Positions 14,739-20,050 of a DNA stretch of 20,050 bases are shown here, in pieces; the first letter of the stretch is position 1; each line of letters opens with the position of its first letter. The DNA lies in assembly GCA_013331265.1 (NCBI GenBank), contig DUGS01000103.1, forward strand, positions 361 to 20,410. Direction: 5' to 3'. Made by a program: the position numbers and the translations under genes. Under the pieces are notes generated by a model that was not told the origin of the DNA, did no database searches, and saw only the letters and a list, made by a program, of their open reading frames with translations. The stretch comes from Methanosarcina sp. (GTDB lineage Archaea > Halobacteriota > Methanosarcinia > Methanosarcinales > Methanosarcinaceae).

Positions 14739-14797
14739 ATAACATTTATTATACACGTAAACAAATGATACCACATACTCATCGGGGGATTTAAAAG

Positions 14798-15214
14798 ATG
14801 GGCGTAGAAGAAACTATCAAACAAATTGCAAGCGAACTTGAAAAAATTGCAACTACGAAAACTGTTGTTGGAGATCCTATTACTGCTGCCGGAAAAACAA
14901 TCATTCCTGTTTCCAAAATTTCAATGGGTTTTGGAGGAGGAGGAGGGGAAGGCAAAAAAGAAAATGAGTCCGGGTACGGAGGTGGCGGCGGTGCAGGTGC
15001 GAAGATCGAGCCTGTTGCTTTTATCATGCTCTCCGAAGATGATGCAAAAATCTTCAGGATTTCTGAGAAAAGCGATGTAAGTTCAATCCTCAGTTCCCTT
15101 CAGGAGGTCGTGCCCGAAGTTATGGAAAAAATCAGAGGCAAGACCGGGAAACATAGAAAAGAAGAGGGTCCGGAAGCCGGCAAAACAGAAGTTAAAGAAC
15201 AAAAGGAAGCCTGA
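14798..15214 (+). CDS. GerW/YtfJ-family protein
   Basis: A protein of 138 aa with a strong GGGGGAT ribosome site before ATG 14798. It matches the GerW (Spore_YtfJ) family over its whole length: the N-terminal helix ETIKQIASELEKIATTKTVVGDPI, then GKTIIPVSKISMGFGGGGG, a Gly-rich loop (about 44-68) and AKIEPVAFIMLSEDDAKIF. The last 30 residues are charged (Lys/Glu) and look disordered. In Bacillus GerW is needed for germination-enzyme function in spores, yet the family also occurs in non-sporulating bacteria and archaea, where the role is unknown. The next gene is DUF2953/YtfI-like, the same neighbour as in Bacillus, so the two probably work together. Confidence 0.87.
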   Translation: MGVEETIKQIASELEKIATTKTVVGDPITAAGKTIIPVSKISMGFGGGGGEGKKENESGYGGGGGAGAKIEPVAFIMLSEDDAKIFRISEKSDVSSILSSLQEVVPEVMEKIRGKTGKHRKEEGPEAGKTEVKEQKEA

Positions 15215-15344
15215 GTTAAGAAAGGGGGCTGTTTCCACTAAACCCCTCTGGTTAAACCTTTTTAAGGATTTTTCCAGGAATCAGAACTAATGGTAAGGGT
15301 ATTCAGGATAGTAAAGACTATCTTTTTCCCTCAACTTGTTCAGT

Positions 15345-16265
15345 ATGCTTGCCATATACCTCATCATTTTGTTTTTTTTACTTATTTTATTTGTACTTCT
15401 TACAGCAATAGTCCTTACTTTCAAGCTCAAGGTCCTGAGTTTGGAAGATAAGAAAGAACTGGGAGGCACATTTACTGTTAAATGGCTGTTTTTTTCCCGT
15501 ACTTTTTTAATCGGAGAACCCGGGGAGAAAAAATGCCTTTCTGAAGAGCCGGATGAAGCGGAAAAAGAAACAAAAGTGGAAACTGAATTAAAAGTGGAAA
15601 ATGAATTTCCACAGGGTAAGAAAGGACCTGAACAAACCAGAAGTAGAGAAAATGCTCTTCCAGAAGCAGAACATAAGACACAGGTAGAAGAAGTTAGAGG
15701 GCCCGGAGAAGAAACACCTGAAGAGAAAACAGTAATTCTTGAAGGTAAAGAGAGAATTGAGGTTAAGGAAGAAACTAAGGTTAAAAAGAAAAAAGGTATA
15801 TTTGAAAGGATAAAAGGGAAAAAAAGAGCAGATGAGGAAAATAATGTTGAAGCAGAGAAAGGGATGACTGCCAGAGAAAAGCTTCACTGGGGCCTGGAAG
15901 CTTACAAAGCCCTTCGAAAACCTCTGTTCCGTTTGTTTTCCGATTTGCTTAATGCAATAAAAATAAAAAACCTGAAAGCTGAACTTACTTTTGGGCTTTC
16001 CGATCCCGCGGATACAGGGATGCTTTGTGGGTTTATACATGCCCTTCTGGGAACGGTTTACAGCCGCTGTCGGAACTGCAGTTTTTCAGTCAGTCCTGTT
16101 TTTATGGAATCGCTGCTGGATTTTCAGGGGAGCGCGGAGATCCGTGTAAAAATTTATTCGCTGATTTTCCCATTCTTTAATTTTATATTTAACGGGAAAA
16201 CTTTATCTTTTACTTATTCGATTGTTAAGGAAAAACTTCGGGGTAGTTCGAAGATAAACTCCTAA
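15345..16265 (+). CDS. DUF2953 (YtfI-like) membrane-anchored protein
   Basis: A protein of 306 aa from ATG 15345. An upstream in-frame TTG at 15336 is possible and neither has a clear ribosome site. Residues 1-25 (MLAIYLIILFFLLILFVLL) form one membrane segment. A short conserved part follows (FKLKVLSLEDKKELGGTFTVKWLFFSRTF). About 60-180 is a long Lys/Glu-rich, probably disordered or coiled region. The conserved C-terminal domain has the DUF2953 features NLKAELTFGLSDPADTGMLCG and a final hydrophobic stretch SLIFPFFNFIFNG. The function is unknown. It follows the GerW-like gene, as in Bacillus ytfJ-ytfI, which supports a joint envelope role. It ends 16 nt before mptG. Confidence 0.8.
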   Translation: MLAIYLIILFFLLILFVLLTAIVLTFKLKVLSLEDKKELGGTFTVKWLFFSRTFLIGEPGEKKCLSEEPDEAEKETKVETELKVENEFPQGKKGPEQTRSRENALPEAEHKTQVEEVRGPGEETPEEKTVILEGKERIEVKEETKVKKKKGIFERIKGKKRADEENNVEAEKGMTAREKLHWGLEAYKALRKPLFRLFSDLLNAIKIKNLKAELTFGLSDPADTGMLCGFIHALLGTVYSRCRNCSFSVSPVFMESLLDFQGSAEIRVKIYSLIFPFFNFIFNGKTLSFTYSIVKEKLRGSSKINS

Positions 16266-16281
16266 GCTTTATGAATAAGCA

Positions 16282-17265
16282 ATGAGGATACAGATAAATA
16301 TGATCAATGTGGTGTCTCCATCCAGACTGCATCTCACCCTTATCGATCTCAATGCAGAGATTGGCAGGGTCGATGGAGGAGTAGGAATCACTCTTGAGTC
16401 ACCCAGCCTGGAAATTTCAGCATCTGAAGCGGATACGGTTGAAGTTGTGGGTTCTTCCCTTCTCGCAGGCAGGATGCTAAAAGCAGCAAAAGCTGTGCTT
16501 CCACCAGGAAAAGGAGTCAAAATCCATATTATAAGGGATCTTCCTGACCATGTAGGTCTTGGCTCCGGAACCCAGGCCGCACTTTCGGCAGCCGCAGCCG
16601 TAAACGAGATTTACGGACTTGGTAAAAGTGTAAGGGAACTCGCAATTGCCGTAGGTAGAGGAGGAACTTCTGGAATAGGAGTTGCTGCTTTTGAAAAAGG
16701 CGGATTCTTAGTTGACGGAGGGCACAGGTTCAAGGAGAAAGGTGCATTTTCTCCTTCTGCGGCCAGCCGTATGCCTCCAGGACCTGTACTTTTCAGAGGA
16801 ACATTTCCTGACTGGAATATTGTCCTTGCAATTCCCAATACCAAAGGGGTTCATGATGCAGAAGAGGTAGATATTTTCAAAAAGGTCTGTCCCATACCTC
16901 TCTCGGAAGTTCAGGAAATCTCTCATGTAATACTTATGCAGATGCTTCCTGCACTTGTCGAAGAAGATATCGAAAGTTTCGGCAGGGCAATCAACCATTT
17001 CCAGACTGCGGGCTTCAAAAAGAGGGAAGTTGAGCTTCAGCCCGGAATTGTGCTCGACGTCATGAAATATATGCAGGACAACGGAGCAAGTGGTTCAGGA
17101 ATAAGTTCTTTCGGACCCGTTGTATATGGAATTGTCGGAAGTCCGGGAGAAGCCAGAAATCTCCAGAAAGAAGTCCAGCATATGCTTGATGAATCACTCG
17201 GCGGAGAAGTGCTGCTTACAAAGGGAAGGAACCGGGGCGCGGAAATCTTCGGAGGCTCCGATTGA
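16282..17265 (+). CDS. mptG: Beta-ribofuranosylaminobenzene 5'-phosphate synthase (methanopterin biosynthesis)
   Basis: A 327-aa GHMP-superfamily protein. SPSRLHLTLIDLN near the N-terminus and DLPDHVGLGSGTQAALS (residues 86-102) are signatures of beta-RFAP synthase. The enzyme condenses 4-hydroxybenzoate or 4-aminobenzoate with phosphoribosyl pyrophosphate, releasing CO2 and pyrophosphate, the first committed step in making the arene part of (sarcina)methanopterin. RGGTSGIGVAAFEKGGFLVDGG is another conserved block. The start could be ATG 16282, or ATG 16300 (MINVVSPSRLHLT), where GAGG lies 12 nt upstream and the family-like sequence begins at once. It overlaps nop5 by 4 nt, so the two are translationally coupled. 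Confidence 0.93.
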   Translation: MRIQINMINVVSPSRLHLTLIDLNAEIGRVDGGVGITLESPSLEISASEADTVEVVGSSLLAGRMLKAAKAVLPPGKGVKIHIIRDLPDHVGLGSGTQAALSAAAAVNEIYGLGKSVRELAIAVGRGGTSGIGVAAFEKGGFLVDGGHRFKEKGAFSPSAASRMPPGPVLFRGTFPDWNIVLAIPNTKGVHDAEEVDIFKKVCPIPLSEVQEISHVILMQMLPALVEEDIESFGRAINHFQTAGFKKREVELQPGIVLDVMKYMQDNGASGSGISSFGPVVYGIVGSPGEARNLQKEVQHMLDESLGGEVLLTKGRNRGAEIFGGSD

Positions 17266-18272
17266 AAATCAATACATGGTTTGGAGTTCTTGACATGGGC
17301 AGTAACGGAGAACTGCTCGCCTCCGAGCTTTTTCCAAAGACTGTAAGAGAGCTTGCCCTCCGTTCGCTTTCTCTGAAGGACAGCAGGCAAAATCTCCCGC
17401 CTGAAGGTTTTGATCTGGCAACTGCAGCAATAGAGTGTGGCTTTGTCGATTCTTTTTCTGAATACTATTCTCTTTTGCACGAAGTAACCCTGGAAACCGT
17501 AAAAATTCAGGTTTCAGAGGCTCTCACCCCTGACCAGCGTGTTATTCAGGCAGTAGAAGCTCTGGACGACATTAATGAAACCACTAATTCTCTTTCTGAA
17601 AGGCTTTTTGAATGGTATGGAGGCTATTTTCCCGAAAGCGGGCTCAGCGGGGAAGCACTTGCGGCTTTTATCGTAAAATACGGCTCTCGCGAGAATATAT
17701 CTCCTGAAGACCCTCTTTATTTAAAAGCCAGAGATTCTATGGGCGCAAAACTTGAAGCTGCAGATGAAGTGCTCCTTAAAGGTTTTGCAGAGAGCGTATG
17801 CGGTCTCTATGAAAGGCGGAAACAGGTTGAGGCTTACATTGAGTGTAGCATGGAAACTCTTGCCCCCAACCTGACAATGCTGGCGGGCCCCATGCTTGGG
17901 GCAAGGCTCATAAGTATTGCAGGCAGCCTTGAAAAACTCGCTTTCTTTCCTTCAAGTACCATTCAGGTAATAGGAGCAAATAAAGCTCTCTTCAAACACC
18001 TGCGTGCCCGTGCTCCATCTCCTAAGCATGGTGTAATCTACAGCCACCCCCTTATCAACACCTCGCCGTGGTGGGTTCGGGGAAAAGTTGCAAGAGCACT
18101 CGCAGCAAAACTTTCCCTTGCTGCAAGAATTGATTTTTATTCTGCAAAAAAAGATCCTTCCCTTGCAGGTAAACTTGAAGAAAAGGTCAGGAAGCTCAGG
18201 GCTGAAAACCCCAGGCCTCCCCAAAAGCGGCAGGAAGTAAGGGCAAAGCCAAAAAAGAAGAGGAGGAAGTAA
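17262..18272 (+). CDS. nop5: Nop5 (Nop56/58-like), C/D-box sRNP core protein
   Basis: A protein of 336 aa starting at TTG 17262, with GGAGG 6 nt upstream and a 4-nt overlap with mptG. The N-terminal domain (1-110) binds fibrillarin. A coiled-coil (about 110-215) mediates dimerisation. The Nop domain follows, with the signature GVIYSHPLINTSPWWVRGK (residues 257-275) and ARALAAKLSLAARID, which grips the L7Ae-bound box C/D RNA. The last 35 residues are Lys/Arg-rich, as in Nop56/58 tails. Together with fibrillarin and L7Ae it forms the RNP that directs 2'-O-methylation of rRNA and tRNA. Fibrillarin follows immediately, the conserved archaeal arrangement. Confidence 0.95.
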   Translation: MKINTWFGVLDMGSNGELLASELFPKTVRELALRSLSLKDSRQNLPPEGFDLATAAIECGFVDSFSEYYSLLHEVTLETVKIQVSEALTPDQRVIQAVEALDDINETTNSLSERLFEWYGGYFPESGLSGEALAAFIVKYGSRENISPEDPLYLKARDSMGAKLEAADEVLLKGFAESVCGLYERRKQVEAYIECSMETLAPNLTMLAGPMLGARLISIAGSLEKLAFFPSSTIQVIGANKALFKHLRARAPSPKHGVIYSHPLINTSPWWVRGKVARALAAKLSLAARIDFYSAKKDPSLAGKLEEKVRKLRAENPRPPQKRQEVRAKPKKKRRK

Positions 18273-18956
18273 ATGCCCGAAATAAGATTGCTTTCCGAAG
18301 GGATTTTTGAGGTTACAAAGGATAAAAAGCAGCTTTCAACCCTTAACCTTGACCCCGGAAAAGTCGTTTATGGAGAAAAGCTGATTTCTGTTGAAGGGTC
18401 TGAATACAGGACATGGGATCCTCGCAGGAGCAAGCTTGGAGCCATGGTCCTCAAAAAATTCGATATCCCTTTGAGAAAGGATTCAAAGGTTCTTTATCTG
18501 GGGTCTGCCTCAGGTACAACGGTCAGCCATGTCTCTGACATTGTGTCCGAAGGGGCAGTATACTCTGTCGAATTTGCCCCAAGAAGCATGCGCGACTTCA
18601 TAGGGCTTGCTTCCAGACGCAAAAATATTATCCCTATCCTGGCTGACGCGGGAAAACCGGACAGTTACGCCCATATTGTTGAACCTGTAGACGTTATCTT
18701 CCAGGACGTTGCCCAGCCCAACCAGGCAGAGATTGCTACAAGAAATGCTGTCCGCTTTTTGAAAAAAGACGGATATCTCTTGCTTTCTATCAAGGCTCGC
18801 AGCATTGACACTGCGGCAAGCCCGAAGGAGATCTTCAAAGAAGAGGTAAAAAAGCTTGAACAGGCTTTCGAACCCGGATTCGAAATTTTGACTGCCAGGG
18901 AACTTATGCCTTATCATGAAGACCATCTTGGAGTGCTGGCAAAGTTAAAGGAATAA
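18273..18956 (+). CDS. flpA: Fibrillarin-like rRNA/tRNA 2'-O-methyltransferase
   Basis: A protein of 227 aa, the usual archaeal fibrillarin length. AGGAGG at 18261-18266 precedes ATG 18273, which directly follows the nop5 stop. The N-terminal beta-domain is followed by YRTWDPRRSKLGA, then SAM motif I VLYLGSASGTTVSHVSD (73-89) with Glu100 for the ribose. DVIFQDVAQPNQ (Asp145), LSIKARS (Lys174) and MPYHEDHLG (His215/His218) supply the K-D-K-H-type catalytic set. The enzyme methylates the ribose 2'-OH at sites chosen by box C/D guide RNAs within the Nop5/L7Ae complex. Confidence 0.96.
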   Translation: MPEIRLLSEGIFEVTKDKKQLSTLNLDPGKVVYGEKLISVEGSEYRTWDPRRSKLGAMVLKKFDIPLRKDSKVLYLGSASGTTVSHVSDIVSEGAVYSVEFAPRSMRDFIGLASRRKNIIPILADAGKPDSYAHIVEPVDVIFQDVAQPNQAEIATRNAVRFLKKDGYLLLSIKARSIDTAASPKEIFKEEVKKLEQAFEPGFEILTARELMPYHEDHLGVLAKLKE

Positions 18957-18986
18957 GTCCCACTTTTTATCCTTTTTTAGAATGTT

Positions 18987-19002
18987 GATCTTTTCTAAGA
19001 TC
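18987..19002. terminator. Small hairpin and T-runs between convergent genes
   Basis: GATCTT-TTCT-AAGATC forms a 6-bp hairpin. Plus-strand T-runs at 18963-18978 lie just before it, after the fibrillarin stop. The region separates two convergent genes. T-tract termination for the upstream operon is likely. Confidence 0.45.
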
Positions 19003-19100
19003 TATCTGGTCAGGACTCTTTGAACGGCAGCATAAATCACTTTCACAAAGAGTACTTTCATAGAGATTATTTATTAAAACCCGATCTGTTAAGGGCTGTT

Positions 19101-19616
19101 TTACCTTCTTATATTTACAAATAATCTCTTTTTCGTGACAGGAATCAGTTTTTTCCACTCAACGACCGAATCTTCATAAAATTCATATTCATCTACAGTC
19201 TTATCTGATAATTTGCCGTCTACTTCATATACATAAAAGCCCTCCTCCCCGTCCGTAGAGACAACTTTTACTCTGTCTCCCATTTTTCTTACCTCAACAG
19301 CAGCTACGCTTTTCAGGGCTTCTAGCAGATTCGTACCTTTTTCGACTTCAAGTGTCCTATTTTCTGCAAAACGGTCAAGGAAAGAATAGACATTGTTTAG
19401 TTTTATGCCTATCATATGGGTATTTCCAAACTTTTTCCTTTCAATAAGTTCGGCTTTTTCCAGTATTTTTACATGTTTTGCAGCTACGGGTACGGAAATC
19501 CCTATCTCCCTAGCAATGCCGGAGATATGCTTCTCTCCTTCACTCAGGCTTTCAAGAATTGAAAGGCGTGTATCGCTTGAAACCGCTTTGAAGAGGTTTT
19601 CTCCTCCTCCATTCAT
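19101..19616 (-). CDS. ArsR-type winged-helix regulator with C-terminal beta-rich (DUF4430-like) domain
   Basis: A protein of 171 aa. Residues 8-80 form an ArsR-like winged helix: LFKAVSSDTRLSILESLSEG, then ISGIAREIGISVPVAAKHVKIL as helix-turn-helix and AELIERKKFGNTHMIGI as wing. No metal-binding cysteine cluster is seen, so it is not a classical metal sensor. Residues 90-171 (TNLLEALKSVAAVEV, GEEGFYVYEVDGKLSD, YEFYEDSVVEWKK) are beta-rich and resemble the DUF4430/SLBB-like ubiquitin-fold domains, often found outside cells or in ligand-binding roles; this is a tentative match. AAGGA directly precedes ATG 19616. It is convergent with the fibrillarin operon. The target genes are unknown. Confidence 0.75.
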   Translation of the reverse strand: MNGGGENLFKAVSSDTRLSILESLSEGEKHISGIAREIGISVPVAAKHVKILEKAELIERKKFGNTHMIGIKLNNVYSFLDRFAENRTLEVEKGTNLLEALKSVAAVEVRKMGDRVKVVSTDGEEGFYVYEVDGKLSDKTVDEYEFYEDSVVEWKKLIPVTKKRLFVNIRR

Positions 19617-20050
19617 TCCTTAATCCCTCTGATACTTACTACCATGATGATCTTCTATTTTATCTCAAATACTTATAATTATTGCTTTCATTAAAACAAG
19701 TAATGTATATTTTGGTCTCTTTTGACTTCTTTTTTTATTGGATATTCTAACAAATTTACTTTAATTAATCTTCTTCATTTTTTTCTTTTTTCAAAAAACG
19801 TTGAAGGTTAACAGGGCAAATTAGCATGTTATTTTTGTTAACTTTTGTTTTTTACTTGCTATCCATTCTACCTGGTTATTTTTTAAAATTGCTTTTATTT
19901 TTATCCATTTGAATGTCTATTCCGTAACTTTTATAATAATCTATATTCAAATCTTCCTTCAAATTATCAGGAGTTAAAATTTTCCTGCCAAAAAACATCA
20001 TCTATTGCACTTGTTATCCAAAAAGATAACAAACGTTACCCAAAAACCAG
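19617..20050. other. A/T-rich region to window edge; no gene seen
   Basis: This 434-base stretch holds the promoter of the ArsR-type gene (TATA-like tracts at about 19655-19680). TTGTTATC-CAAAAA-GATAACAA at 20011-20032 is a perfect 8-bp inverted repeat with a 6-nt loop. Many T-runs occur between. I recognise no coding or RNA gene. Confidence 0.45.

Larger units (their letters stand above)
14217..14797. other. A/T-rich divergent intergenic region between the surface-protein gene and the GerW-like gene
   Basis: About 580 bases holding the promoters of two divergent genes. The minus-strand TATA box candidate is at 14404-14414. A plus-strand open frame at 14556-14738 is listed separately as doubtful. 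TATA-like stretches just before 14750 could serve the GerW-like gene. No RNA gene or mobile element was recognised. Confidence 0.45.

Noticed and set aside
20011..20032. 8-bp inverted repeat as an attachment site or terminator
   Set aside because: Short, A/T-rich and at the window edge, with no visible partner gene; mentioned only as part of the intergenic description.

Overview
This window looks like chromosomal DNA of a Methanosarcina-type methanogenic archaeon. The evidence is a methanopterin-biosynthesis gene (mptG), archaeal C/D-box RNP genes (Nop5 and fibrillarin), an XPD/Rad3-type helicase, an iron-sulfur flavoprotein with the Isf cysteine motif, large secreted beta-helix/PKD proteins with a PGF-CTERM-like tail, A/T-rich intergenic regions and GGAGG-type ribosome binding sites. 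None of the 16 complete genes I trust ends in TAG. One has an in-frame TAG inside a conserved domain, which fits a pyrrolysine-using lineage. Species is not assigned.

Layout: (1) 1-2455, minus strand: a partial ModD-like phosphoribosyltransferase, a quinone-reductase-type flavoprotein, an Isf-like flavoprotein, and a broken antibiotic-biosynthesis-monooxygenase (YgiN-type) gene. (2) 3044-5235, plus strand: a radical SAM enzyme with a non-canonical CX5CX2C cluster motif, then a metal/cobalamin-type solute-binding lipoprotein with no permease or ATPase nearby. (3) 5314-7053: a nitroreductase and an Isf-type flavoprotein (minus), divergent from an HxlR regulator (plus) with an N-terminal cysteine of the redox-sensing type. 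Regions 1 and 3 together look like redox/electrophile stress genes. (4) 7361-9700: an XPD/DinG-like helicase preceded by four 22-bp tandem repeats. (5) 9825-14201, minus: two paralogous secreted beta-helix + PKD proteins. The first carries an in-frame amber codon. The second has no canonical start codon for its signal peptide and may start at AUU. (6) 14798-18956, plus: GerW/YtfJ-like and DUF2953/YtfI-like genes (a pairing also known in Bacillus), then mptG, nop5 and fibrillarin tightly packed. (7) 19101-19616, minus: an ArsR-type regulator with a C-terminal beta-rich domain, followed by A/T-rich DNA with no gene seen.

Most noteworthy: the TAG codon at 10194-10196 (possible pyrrolysine or read-through), the shared AUU-start architecture of the two surface-protein paralogs, the CX5CX2C radical SAM/lipoprotein pair, and several repeat or operator-like elements. 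No tRNA, rRNA, CRISPR array or insertion sequence was recognised.
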